Positions 7,994 through 16,903 of a stretch of 37,242 bases of DNA are shown here, piece after piece. The first letter of the stretch is position 1, and the number at the start of each line of letters is the position of its first letter. The notes under the pieces are model-generated. The model made no database searches and had not been told where the DNA came from. It worked only from the letters and a program-made list of their open reading frames with translations. The position numbers and the translations under genes are program-made. Source of the stretch: Betaproteobacteria bacterium (GTDB taxonomy: Bacteria > Pseudomonadota > Gammaproteobacteria > Burkholderiales > SG8-41); the NCBI GenBank assembly GCA_023266235.1, contig JAHFRL010000017.1, forward strand, positions 1 to 37,242, in the 5' to 3' direction.

Positions 7994-8799
7994 GCGCCGA
8001 ACGAGGTGAGGCGACCCACCCCGTAGATGCGGTCGAGCAGGTAGAGCAGCGCGAGCACCACGCCGACCTGCAGGGCGGAGATCGCGCCCACGGTGGCGTC
8101 GAAGTCCTGGTTGACGAGGTAGCTCATGATCGTTACTGGCAGCGTGTTATTGTGCGCCGTCGTGAGGAAAATCGAGACCGGGATGTTGTCGAACGAAATG
8201 AGAAAAGCGAAGAGGCCGCCCGCCACGAGCCCGGGCCGCAGCAGCGGCAGCGTCACATGCCAGAAGGTTTGCCAGGGGCCGGCGCCGAGCACGAGCGCGG
8301 TCTCCTCGAGCCCGCGGTCGAGCCCGCGGTAGACAGCGAGCGTTGTGCTCAGCACGTACGGCACCGCGATGACGACGTGCGCGACCACGAGTCCCCACCA
8401 GGTCAGGCCGAAGCCGCTCGCCCCGAGGAAGAACAGCATCGAAATGCCGAACAGCACACCCGGCAGGCTCAGCGGCGAGAGCAGGAATGCTTCGAGCGCA
8501 GCCTGCCCGGGAAACCGTTGGCGCACGAGCGTAATCGCAGCAGGCAGCCCGACCAGGATGGTGACGACGGTCGTGAGAGCCGCGATCTGCAGGCTGTTCA
8601 CGAGCGCGCCGATGAAGGTCTGATCGGTAAGCGCCGCGCCGAACCAGCGCAGCGACAATCCGCGCGGCGGAAAGCGCGCGATTTTGTCCGTGCCGAACGC
8701 GACGCCAACGGCGACGAGGATCGGCATGCTCAGGAACAGCAATACCAGGCCGCAGTAAGCGCGCAGGGCCAGCGCGCCGGGATCGCGCAGCATGCTCAT
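7990..8799 (-). CDS. ABC transporter permease, PotC type
   Basis: A 269-residue inner-membrane permease with six predicted membrane segments and the cytoplasmic EAA loop (EETALVLGAGPWQTFWHVTLPLL) that docks on the ATPase. It is the second permease of a PotB/PotC-like heterodimer. The ATG at 8799 shares a base with the stop of the upstream permease (TAATG), and its own stop overlaps the ATPase GTG, so all three membrane-complex genes are tightly coupled. A second in-frame ATG two codons later (8793) is possible. The open frame extends upstream to 9348, but that part is antisense-like shadow overlapping the other permease. Confidence 0.9.
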   Translation of the reverse strand: MSMLRDPGALALRAYCGLVLLFLSMPILVAVGVAFGTDKIARFPPRGLSLRWFGAALTDQTFIGALVNSLQIAALTTVVTILVGLPAAITLVRQRFPGQAALEAFLLSPLSLPGVLFGISMLFFLGASGFGLTWWGLVVAHVVIAVPYVLSTTLAVYRGLDRGLEETALVLGAGPWQTFWHVTLPLLRPGLVAGGLFAFLISFDNIPVSIFLTTAHNNTLPVTIMSYLVNQDFDATVGAISALQVGVVLALLYLLDRIYGVGRLTSFGA

Positions 8800-9626
8800 T
8801 ACGCGGCCGCGCCGCGGACCCGGAACGTGCGGGCCTGCACATAGAGCAGCACGACCGAGATCGCGAGCAAATACATGCCGAGCGCGGCGGCGAAGTTGTT
8901 GTTGATCAGAATGACCTGCTGATAGATAAGGAGCGGCAGCACGAGCGTATCGGCTCCGCCGAGCAGGAGCACCGAGACGAAACTGCCTATCGCCAGCATG
9001 AACACGAGCGTCACGCCCGCGCCGACCCCCTCGAGGCTCAGCGGAAACACGATGTGGCGGAAGCGCGACCACCAGCCGGCGCCGAGCACGGCGGCGGTGT
9101 CCTCGAGGCTTTCCGGAATGCCTTCGATGACGCTCGCGAGCGTCAGGATCATGTACGGCAGCAGCACGTGGGTGAGCGCCACCACCACGCCGAACCAGTT
9201 GTACATGAGCGCCAGCGGATGCTCGGTTATGCCCATCGATTGCAGCAGCGTATTCACGGTCCCCGCGCGTCCCAGCAGCACCATCCAGCCGTAGGAGCGG
9301 ATGACGATGCTGACCACCAGCGGCGATATCACGAGGAACACCAGCCATTGGCGCCAGCGTGAGCGCGTGCGTGCAAGCATATAGGCAACCGGGTAGGCGA
9401 TCACCAGCGCCAGAACCGTGACGCCCACGCCGAGCGCGAGCGTTTGCCCCAGCACCTTCAGGTAGAACAGGTCGCCGACGAGCTTGGTGTAGTTGGCCAG
9501 CGTGATCGCGGAGCCTTCCGGCGCCTGCAGCAGCGACAGGAACAGGCTCTGGTAGAGCATTACCCCGAAGGGCACTACGAAGAAGGCAAGCAGCAGGACG
9601 AGTATGGGGACGAGACAGAAGATCAC
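8799..9626 (-). CDS. ABC transporter permease, PotB type
   Basis: A 275-residue polytopic protein with six hydrophobic segments and an EAA motif (EDTAAVLGAGWWSRFRHIVFPL) in the position expected for binding-protein-dependent permeases. It forms the transmembrane channel with the next gene. The start is GTG at 9626, 27 bases after the stop of the binding-protein gene; no in-frame ATG exists between that stop and the first membrane helix. The purine-rich stretch GGGCGGG lies upstream. The first helix begins almost at once (FCLVPILVLLLAFFVVPFG), so little N-terminus is missing. Confidence 0.9.
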   Translation of the reverse strand: MIFCLVPILVLLLAFFVVPFGVMLYQSLFLSLLQAPEGSAITLANYTKLVGDLFYLKVLGQTLALGVGVTVLALVIAYPVAYMLARTRSRWRQWLVFLVISPLVVSIVIRSYGWMVLLGRAGTVNTLLQSMGITEHPLALMYNWFGVVVALTHVLLPYMILTLASVIEGIPESLEDTAAVLGAGWWSRFRHIVFPLSLEGVGAGVTLVFMLAIGSFVSVLLLGGADTLVLPLLIYQQVILINNNFAAALGMYLLAISVVLLYVQARTFRVRGAAA

Positions 9627-9653
9627 GATCTCATACCCGCCCTGTGCTGGTGT

Positions 9654-10724
9654 TCAGGCGCCGATTTCCCTAGTCCACAGATCCATCCACGTGCTCCTGA
9701 CGCGCGCGAGATCCTTCCACGGCACCTGGATCCAGTTCTTGAAGCTCTTGTCGAGCGAGGTCGGGTCCTGCTTCGCGCGCGAAGCGGGGGGATACTCGAT
9801 ATCCTTGTGACTCATGTAGTACCCGGGGAAGAACTGGTTCCACGCCGCCTGGTTCTTCGGGTCCGTGGCGCAATTCAGGTACTCCCATCCCGACTCGGCG
9901 CCATTTTTCACTTTCATCATGCAGATGTTCAGCATAGGGCTGCCGGGCGCGGGCAGGAAGAATTCGATGTGCTTGTGGCCCGCGGCCTGCACGCCGTAAG
10001 TGCGGCCGTCCGTCCACGCTGCCATGTCGATTTCGCCGGCGGTCAGCGCCGTGCCGGGTTCGGCGTTGCTCGTATAGAACTTCGTGATGTAGGGCTTCAT
10101 CTCCCGGATGCGCCGGATCGCGGGCTCCGGGTTGTTGAGGTTGCCGCCGAGCTCGCGGTTCAGGAGCCATGTGATCGCGAGGCCGTCGGTTGCCGTCAAG
10201 TGCGGATACATGACGGCGCGCCCGAATTGCCCTTTCGCCACCCGCTCGGTGAATTCGATCCAGCTCTTCGGCGGCTGCTTGATCTTGTTGGTATTGACGG
10301 TAACGCCATCGCGTCCACCGTCATAGGCGAACGCCCAGCCCTCAAAGGGGTCCTTGAAGATGGGCAGGATTCCCGCCACGCCGGGCACCTTGGCCGGGTC
10401 CATCCGCTCGATGATGCCGAGCTGCGCGTTCTGGAACACGTCGGCGTCGGTGCCGATCACGACGTCGATCGTCGGGCGGTCCCTGGTGGCCATGATCTTC
10501 TGCGCGAAATCACTGGGGGTTCCGAAGACCAGCGCGACGTCGCCGCCGTTTCTGGCCTTGTAGCAGGCGATGGGGCCCGCCTTCAGCCCGTCCTGCCAGA
10601 CGCCGGGAAAACTGCCGGCAACGATATTGGTGGGTGCCGCTGATACGGGGGAGAAACGGCTCGCCATAAGCGAACCTGCCGAGGTTACCGCCAGCACCCG
10701 CAGAAACTCGCGACGAGTCTTCAT
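9654..10724 (-). CDS. ABC transporter periplasmic substrate-binding protein, PotD type, Tat-exported
   Basis: The 356-residue protein begins with a twin-arginine signal (TRREFLRVLAVTSAGSLMAS) and a likely cleavage site after VSA, so it should be exported folded through Tat. The rest looks like the type II binding fold of spermidine/putrescine-type receptors, with blocks such as GTDADVFQNAQLGIIERMDP, WAFAYDGGRDGVTVNTNKI and PPKSWIEF. Being first in the operon and having the best promoter in the interval, it sets the transcription start of the importer. The ligand is not evident: polyamine, amino-acid derivative and other cationic solutes are all possible in this family. The ATG at 10724 has GGAGACGCAGCC upstream. 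Confidence 0.9.
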   Translation of the reverse strand: MKTRREFLRVLAVTSAGSLMASRFSPVSAAPTNIVAGSFPGVWQDGLKAGPIACYKARNGGDVALVFGTPSDFAQKIMATRDRPTIDVVIGTDADVFQNAQLGIIERMDPAKVPGVAGILPIFKDPFEGWAFAYDGGRDGVTVNTNKIKQPPKSWIEFTERVAKGQFGRAVMYPHLTATDGLAITWLLNRELGGNLNNPEPAIRRIREMKPYITKFYTSNAEPGTALTAGEIDMAAWTDGRTYGVQAAGHKHIEFFLPAPGSPMLNICMMKVKNGAESGWEYLNCATDPKNQAAWNQFFPGYYMSHKDIEYPPASRAKQDPTSLDKSFKNWIQVPWKDLARVRSTWMDLWTREIGA

Positions 10725-10781
10725 GGCTGCGTCTCCTTCGCTGTGGAAATTGGAGTTGTTGCGCCGAACCGACCAGGTTCG

Positions 10782-10813
10782 ATTATCACACAGAAGGCCT
10801 TGGAAGTTGTCAA
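10782..10813 (-). promoter_or_regulatory. Candidate promoter of the ABC importer operon
   Basis: On the minus strand a perfect TTGACA (10813-10808) and an extended -10, TGTGATAAT (hexamer at 10787-10782), lie about 60-90 bases upstream of the binding-protein ATG. The spacer is 20 bases, longer than ideal, but the TG extension can compensate. It is the strongest sigma-70-like sequence I found in this interval. Confidence 0.5.
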
Positions 10814-10976
10814 GGGTGCGAATTAACGCAGGAGGTTTTGCGAGGCGGGAAACCCATTTTAGTGTTTATGCATCAACGCGCTAAACCGGACCTCCTTCCG
10901 TTCCGACGCTCGCCGTCCGCGAAGCAAGGAGAGAGAACGATGGCGCCTTACTGGTGTAAGCCGCGAAACGGCGAGG

Positions 10977-11879
10977 TTACTCCGGCGCCGGCGGGTCGCG
11001 CTTCCACGCGACAAGTGCGACGCCCGCGCAGGTGACGGCGATGCCGACGATGGAGAGCAGCGAGGGTACGACGTGGAAGATGGCAAACTCGAGCACGACC
11101 GCGAGGATAGGCGTCAGGTAGAGAAGGCTCGTCACGCGCGTGGCTTCCCCGTGGCGCATGAGCGTGTGCAGCGCGTTGACGGCGAGGATCGAGGAGCCGA
11201 TCACGAGGTACACGATCGCGCCCATCATCGGCCACGCCCAGTCGACGCGGAAGCCCTCGATTCCCCACGCGAGCGGCGCGAGCAGGGCCGCGGACGCGAG
11301 GAACTGGACCAGCGCCGATACCCGCAAATCCACGAGCGGGCAGAACGCGCGCTGATACAACGTGCCCGCGGTGATCGCGAGCAGCGACGTGACGATCGCG
11401 AGCAGCGCACCCAGCGTCATCTCGCGTATGTCGATCTTGTGCCACACCACCAGCAACACGCCGGCGAGCCCGAGCGCGACCCCCAGCCACTGCCGGCCGG
11501 ACAGCTGCTCACCCATCCAGCGCGACGCGATCAGCGCAGTCAAGAGCGGCTGCACCGACAGCAGCACCGCGGTGATGCCTGCCGACACGCCGAGATATTG
11601 CGTGTAATGACTGCCGCCGAGGTTCGTCGCGTGCATCAAGAGGCCGGCGACGATCACGTGCCCGAACTCCGTGCGTGAAGCCGGCCACGGCGGGCGCACG
11701 ATCAGCACGATCGGCAGCATGCAGGCGATGCCGAACGCGAAGCGCAGCGTGAGGAAGGTGAACGGCGCCGCATATTGCAGCCCGATCTTGGACGCGAGGT
11801 AGCCCGAACCCCACACGGTGACGAAGTACCAGGCGAGAAACGAGTTAAACCAGCGGCGCTCGGAAAGCGGGGTAATCAC
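10977..11879 (-). CDS. EamA/DMT-family transporter
   Basis: A roughly 300-residue protein with ten hydrophobic segments arranged as two EamA repeats (about residues 12-135 and 150-285), the layout of drug/metabolite exporters. The first repeat contains TVWGSGYLASKIGLQYAAPFTFLTLRF, a typical EamA opening. Substrates in this family range from amino acids to purines and cannot be inferred. The start is uncertain: the frame opens with TTG at 11936, while GTG at 11879 lies close to the first helix and is my choice. No in-frame ATG precedes the first helix, and neither candidate has a good ribosome site. It is divergent from the DUF47-Pit pair. Confidence 0.82.
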   Translation of the reverse strand: MITPLSERRWFNSFLAWYFVTVWGSGYLASKIGLQYAAPFTFLTLRFAFGIACMLPIVLIVRPPWPASRTEFGHVIVAGLLMHATNLGGSHYTQYLGVSAGITAVLLSVQPLLTALIASRWMGEQLSGRQWLGVALGLAGVLLVVWHKIDIREMTLGALLAIVTSLLAITAGTLYQRAFCPLVDLRVSALVQFLASAALLAPLAWGIEGFRVDWAWPMMGAIVYLVIGSSILAVNALHTLMRHGEATRVTSLLYLTPILAVVLEFAIFHVVPSLLSIVGIAVTCAGVALVAWKRDPPAPE

Positions 11880-12073
11880 GCGGTGACGATAATCGTTTTC
11901 ATCCGGGATACGGGAACGAGTATACCGCGCTCCCAAATCACGCTACGGGGCACGGCCGGCCAAGCCGCGCCACCGCTCAGCGGGCGGGCCGGCGCGGAAC
12001 AAGGTAAAATACGTTCGCCGCCGTGTTACCCGGTGCGCTCCATTTCACGCGCCATATTCGTAAAGGGGATGCG

Positions 12074-12700
12074 ATGTTCGGACGCTTGCTGCCGCGCCAG
12101 GGCCGGTTCTTCGATTTGTTCAACGAGCACGCCGAGCAGATAGTGCTCGGCAGCCACGAACTCGCCGCGCTGATGGCGAGCCGCGAGGACCTCGAGCGCC
12201 GCACCTACAATATCGAGTCGATCGAGAAGCGCGCCGACAAGATCACGCGCAGCACGATCGAGCTGGTGCACAAGACCTTCATCACGCCGATCGACCGCGA
12301 GGACATCCACCAGCTGATCAGCAACATGGACGACATCCTCGACCTGATCGAGGACTCGGCGCAGCTCATGTTCCTCTATGATGTGCGCGACCCCACGCCC
12401 GAGGCGAAGAAGCTTGCCGACATCTGCGTAGTCTGCTGCGAGAAGGTGAAAAGCGCGGTCGCGCTGCTCTCGAGCATGGACAACGCCGCCGAGATCATGC
12501 TGATCTGCACCGACATCGACCGCCTCGAGTCGGAAGCCGATCACGTGATGCGCGGGGCCATCGCGCGCCTGTTCCGCGAGGAGCCCGACGTGCGCGAGCT
12601 GATCAAGCTGCGCTCGGTCTACGAACACCTGGAGACAGTGACCGACCGCTGCGAGGACGTGGCCAACATCATCCAGGGCATCGTGATCGAGAATTCATGA
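12074..12700 (+). CDS. DUF47/PhoU-like phosphate transport regulator
   Basis: This 208-residue, wholly helical protein belongs to the DUF47 (PhoU-like) family that accompanies Pit transporters and is thought to modulate them. Typical blocks are FFDLFNEHAEQIVLGSHEL near the start, FITPIDREDIHQLISNMDDI in the middle and YEHLETVTDRCEDVANII near the end; acidic residues in these helices bind metal in PhoU proteins. The ATG at 12074 has AAAGGGG upstream and is preferred over an in-frame start at 12023. A TAAAAT -10-like hexamer at 12005-12010 could mark the promoter, without a clear -35. It is followed after 40 bases by the pit gene, forming the usual two-gene unit. Confidence 0.93.
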   Translation: MFGRLLPRQGRFFDLFNEHAEQIVLGSHELAALMASREDLERRTYNIESIEKRADKITRSTIELVHKTFITPIDREDIHQLISNMDDILDLIEDSAQLMFLYDVRDPTPEAKKLADICVVCCEKVKSAVALLSSMDNAAEIMLICTDIDRLESEADHVMRGAIARLFREEPDVRELIKLRSVYEHLETVTDRCEDVANIIQGIVIENS

Positions 12701-12740
12701 ACGCGCGGCACACCGCGGCACACGCGGCGGAACGGGGCGC

Positions 12741-13733
<993 letters not shown>

Positions 13734-13740
13734 AGCCGGC

Positions 13741-15198
13741 TCAGGCGCTGCGTTGCAGCACGCGCCCCGGCCGTGCGCCGGTGGGCTTGCCGTCGCGCCA
13801 CACGATGGCGCCGTTGACGATGACGGTCGCGATGCCTGTGGCGGGCCGCGTCGAGTGCTGAAAATCCGCGGCATCGAGCACCGTGTCGGCATCGAATATC
13901 GTGATGTCGGCGTGTGCGCCTTCCTGCAGCACGCCGCGCCCCCGCAATCCGAATTTTTTGGCGGTCAGGCCGGTCATCTTATAGACCGCGGTTTCGAGCG
14001 GGAACAGCTGCAGCTCGCGTGAGTAATGGCCGAGCACGCGCGGGAACGTGCCCCATAGCCGCGGATGCGGCTTGGCGTCATGCGGCAGCCCGTCCGAGCC
14101 GATCATGGTTTCCTCGAACGCAAGGATGCGCTGCACGTCTTGCTCGTCGAGCATGAAGTAAATCGCGCCCGCCGGCTTGATTTTCTCGACGGCCTCGGCC
14201 CGGGACAGCTGCAGGCGCCGCGCGACCTCGTCGAGGTCCACGCCGGAAAACTCGGGGTGCGGCTTCGACCAGGTGATGATGATGCGCGAGGATTGCTCGA
14301 TCCGGTCGTAGCGCAACACGGTCGATGAAGCGATGTAGGGATAGCAGTCGAGCCCCACCGGTTGCTCGTGCATGCGCTGCTCGATGAGCTTCAGCGTTTC
14401 GACCGAGCGGCCATGGTTCCTGGTGCCGACGGTCTTGTGATGCGAGATTACAACCGGCACCTTGAGCGTGCGCCCGATCAGGCACGTCTCTTCGATCGAC
14501 TCGGTGACGTAATCGTCTTCGTTGCGCATATGCGTCACGTACAGGCCGTTGAACTCAGTGAGCGGACGGCTGACTTCGATCAGCTCCCCGGTCGGCGCCA
14601 TTGCCGCAGCCGGATAAGCAGTGCCGGTCGACACGCCGATGGCGCCCGCAGCGAGCGATTCGTGCGCCATCCCGCGCATCTTCGCGATCTCGGCGGGCGT
14701 GGCGGCGCGATCGAGCCGGTCCATGGTCGCGACGCGGAACGTGGTATGGCCGACCAGGCACGCAGCGTTGATGGCGGCGGGCTGCGCTTCGAGCGTTTCG
14801 CGGTAGGCGCGGAAGCTCGGGAACTTGAACCAACCGCCGTCGCCGTCGAGCAGATCGAGCGGCGGCGTGATCGCGCCATGTTGCGGGGCGGGTAAGTGCG
14901 CAAGGCTGATGCCGCAGTTGCCGGTGACGACCGTCGTCACGCCCTGGCTTACTTTCGGCGTCATGTCGGGCGCCGACAACAGCAGCCGGTCGTCATGGGT
15001 GTGCGCATCGATGAAACCCGGTGCCGCGATCAGGCCCGAGGCGTCAACGTCGGTGTCGGCGGTCGCTTTATCGAGCGCGCCGATTTGCGTGATCTTGCCG
15101 CTGCACACGCCGATGTCGCCGCGGTAGCGCGGTGCGCGCGTGCCGTCGATGATGCTGGCGTTGCGGACGATCAGGTCGAAATGTTCCTTGCCGGACAT
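13741..15198 (-). CDS. N-acyl-D-amino-acid deacylase (D-aminoacylase)-like amidohydrolase
   Basis: A 485-residue zinc amidohydrolase of the D-aminoacylase/D-glutamate deacylase group. Metal and catalytic motifs are visible: HTH at 66-68 (GFIDAHTHDD), C95 in VTGNCGISLAH (the bridging cysteine of this group), THMRNEDD, VISHHKTVG, and the late Asp in IGSDGLPHDAKPHPR. C-terminal LRGRGVLQEGAHADITIFD is also typical. These enzymes release D-amino acids from N-acylated forms. The ATG at 15198 lies 19 bases after the stop of a Bug-receptor relic, which itself follows pdxH, so the gene is now behind pdxH on the same strand. Before the deletion it was probably paired with the lost receptor (inference). 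Confidence 0.9.
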   Translation of the reverse strand: MSGKEHFDLIVRNASIIDGTRAPRYRGDIGVCSGKITQIGALDKATADTDVDASGLIAAPGFIDAHTHDDRLLLSAPDMTPKVSQGVTTVVTGNCGISLAHLPAPQHGAITPPLDLLDGDGGWFKFPSFRAYRETLEAQPAAINAACLVGHTTFRVATMDRLDRAATPAEIAKMRGMAHESLAAGAIGVSTGTAYPAAAMAPTGELIEVSRPLTEFNGLYVTHMRNEDDYVTESIEETCLIGRTLKVPVVISHHKTVGTRNHGRSVETLKLIEQRMHEQPVGLDCYPYIASSTVLRYDRIEQSSRIIITWSKPHPEFSGVDLDEVARRLQLSRAEAVEKIKPAGAIYFMLDEQDVQRILAFEETMIGSDGLPHDAKPHPRLWGTFPRVLGHYSRELQLFPLETAVYKMTGLTAKKFGLRGRGVLQEGAHADITIFDADTVLDAADFQHSTRPATGIATVIVNGAIVWRDGKPTGARPGRVLQRSA

Positions 15199-15217
15199 GC
15201 TGGTTCCCGGTGCCGGT

Positions 15218-15334
15218 TCAGTCGAGCTTCGCGCCGGATTTTCTCACCACGTCCGCCCATTTCACCGTCTCCTTCTTCACGAACGCGGCGAATTGCTCGG
15301 GCGTGCCGCCGACCGGCTCGGCCTCGATTGCCGG
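15218..15334 (-). pseudogene. Relic: C-terminal 38 codons of a Bug (TTT-family) receptor, in frame behind pdxH
   Basis: Directly after the pdxH stop the same reading frame continues for 38 codons to a TGA at 15220-15218. The translation includes AEPVGGTPEQFAAFVKKETV and then KWADVVRKSGAKLD. This matches the C-terminal helix of Bug receptors: the three intact copies in this window end with SPEEFATQLKAETAAWEKVI, SPDAFAALIKNDTARLGKVI and SPEQFSAHIKSEIAKWRKLA at the same place. The N-terminal approximately 285 residues are gone, so it is a deletion remnant with no start codon. Its stop lies 19 bases before the D-aminoacylase ATG, where a receptor gene would sit in a receptor-hydrolase operon. Confidence 0.85.
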
Positions 15335-15967
15335 TCACGGCGCGAGCCGCGCGATTTTCCAGCCGCGGGAGGCGCGCGTATAGAGCACGCGGTCGTGCAG
15401 GCGGTTCGCGCGGCCTTGCCAGAATTCGACCGCGTCGGGTATCACGCGGTAGCCGCCCCATTGCGCGGGGCGCCGCGGATTGTCGCCGTGCTGCTTCGCG
15501 GCGTCCGCAAAGCGCGTTTCCAGTGCGCCGCGGTCGCGCACGATTTCGCTCTGCGGCGACGCGATCGCGGCGTGACGGCTGCCGAGCGGACGGCTGCCGA
15601 AATAATCGTCGGACTCCTGTGCCGACACTTTTTCGACACGGCCTTCGATGCGCACCTCGCGCTCGAGCTCGATCCAGTGGAAGAGCAGCGCCGCCGCGGG
15701 ATTGGCCGTGAGCTCCTTGCCTTTGCGCGACTTGTAGCTGGTGTAAAACACGAAGCCGCCGTGGTCGACGCCTTTCAGGAGCACGATACGCGTGGACGGC
15801 CGTCCGGCGGCGGACACCGTGGCGAGGGTCATCGCGTTGACTATCGGCATCTGCGCCTTGACCGCCTCGTCGAACCAGCGCTTGAACTGGTCGAGCGGGT
15901 CGCGCGCGACGTCTTTTTCGTCGAGGCTTTCGCGCAGGTATTCCTGGCGCAGGTCGGCGATATTCAT
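15335..15967 (-). CDS. pdxH: Pyridoxamine/pyridoxine 5'-phosphate oxidase
   Basis: PdxH is the FMN enzyme that oxidises pyridoxine or pyridoxamine 5'-phosphate to the cofactor pyridoxal 5'-phosphate. The 210-residue product is full length and carries the family blocks [35 protein letters not shown] (phosphate and FMN contacts), [14 protein letters not shown], and the C-terminal [20 protein letters not shown] followed by LHDRV and WKIARLAP. The C-terminus is the normal one, so its coding sequence was not damaged by the deletion that left the Bug tail behind it. The start at 15967 ([15 protein letters not shown]) matches the family, with only a weak ribosome site. Confidence 0.97.
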   Translation of the reverse strand: MNIADLRQEYLRESLDEKDVARDPLDQFKRWFDEAVKAQMPIVNAMTLATVSAAGRPSTRIVLLKGVDHGGFVFYTSYKSRKGKELTANPAAALLFHWIELEREVRIEGRVEKVSAQESDDYFGSRPLGSRHAAIASPQSEIVRDRGALETRFADAAKQHGDNPRRPAQWGGYRVIPDAVEFWQGRANRLHDRVLYTRASRGWKIARLAP

Positions 15968-16076
15968 TGAGCAGCAGGGATATATCTGATAAGCCGCTAT
16001 TCTACCCGTTCAGATAACGCCTGCGCGCCACTGCGGGCCGGCGCTCGAGCGCATGGCGCAGCATCCAGCCCTCCGC

Positions 16077-16757
16077 TCAGAAGCGGGAATGCGCGCCGAA
16101 CAGGACCGGGTGCAGCCACAACAGCGCACCATAAAGGGCCAGCCCGGCCACGACTTTCCACCAGCCGATTTCGCCCGGGTCGAGCCGGTTTTCACCGGCC
16201 GCGATCGCCGCGAACGGCAGGTTGGACGTGACGGCGGCGAAACGCCGCCAGTCATCACCGAGCGCCGCCGCTTTGCGCCGGTCGATCAGCACCGTGCCCG
16301 ACAGCGCGAGCGTGAGAAAACCGCCGAAGAAAATCACCGACGCCACGTCGCCACGCGCGACGATGTGACTCGCCGCCCACAGCGCAAAGCCCCACATCAG
16401 CGGATGGCGCGTGATGCGCAATATGCCGCGTGCCGGCTGCTCCGCCTTGAGCAACCGCGCCTGCCCGACCAGCGTCGGATTGCGCGACAGCAGCCCGCAC
16501 GCGAAGAGCACCATCGCAAACGGCATTACGATGAGCGGCACGTAACGCAGCTCGACCGCGTACCAGAGGTTGAAAAACGGCGCGCGGTAATACGCCCAGA
16601 TCATCCAGCCGAGCGTCGCGAACGCAAGCAGCGAATACATGGCGAGGTAAGCGTTGCCCAGCGTCTTGACGAGCGTAGCTCGCAATGCCGTGCTGGACAG
16701 GTAATGCGTAGCGAGAAACGTAATGGTTGCGAGCACGAGCTGCGTCATTGGATTCAT
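16077..16757 (-). CDS. NnrU-family membrane protein
   Basis: A 226-residue protein with about six membrane segments, related to NnrU and the isoprenylcysteine-methyltransferase-like membrane fold; the block RGILRITRHPLMWGFALWAASHI is characteristic. NnrU was named from nitric-oxide-related gene clusters, but members outside such clusters are common and their function is unknown; no denitrification gene is in this window. The ATG at 16757 (MNPMTQLVLATITFLATHYL) has CGGAGAA upstream. The frame is open to 16907, but the added residues are basic and not membrane-like. Confidence 0.85.
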   Translation of the reverse strand: MNPMTQLVLATITFLATHYLSSTALRATLVKTLGNAYLAMYSLLAFATLGWMIWAYYRAPFFNLWYAVELRYVPLIVMPFAMVLFACGLLSRNPTLVGQARLLKAEQPARGILRITRHPLMWGFALWAASHIVARGDVASVIFFGGFLTLALSGTVLIDRRKAAALGDDWRRFAAVTSNLPFAAIAAGENRLDPGEIGWWKVVAGLALYGALLWLHPVLFGAHSRF

Positions 16758-16903
16758 GGTGGCGGTTCTCCGGAGGTGTTTACGCCTATGGGCGGGTCGG
16801 GGGCGCGTCAGGCGCGATGCGAATAATGGCATCGTAAGCGTTTCCGCAATTTCATGACAGAAGCTTTTATGGCGCGCCTTGCCCGCGTGCGGGCCAGCGA
16901 GCG

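Noticed and set aside
10940-11035. 31-codon plus-strand frame with a good ribosome site (AAGGAGAG) near the EamA stop
   Set aside because: It overlaps the 3' end of the EamA gene, has no recognisable features and the ribosome-site match could be chance.
15171-15461. 96-codon minus-strand frame spanning the D-aminoacylase start and pdxH end
   Set aside because: It is in a different frame from both genes and from the Bug relic, and its Arg-rich translation has no motif.
16077-16757. NnrU-like gene as evidence of a denitrification cluster
   Set aside because: No nitrite, nitric-oxide or nitrous-oxide reductase gene or maturation factor occurs in the window; NnrU-like proteins are widespread.
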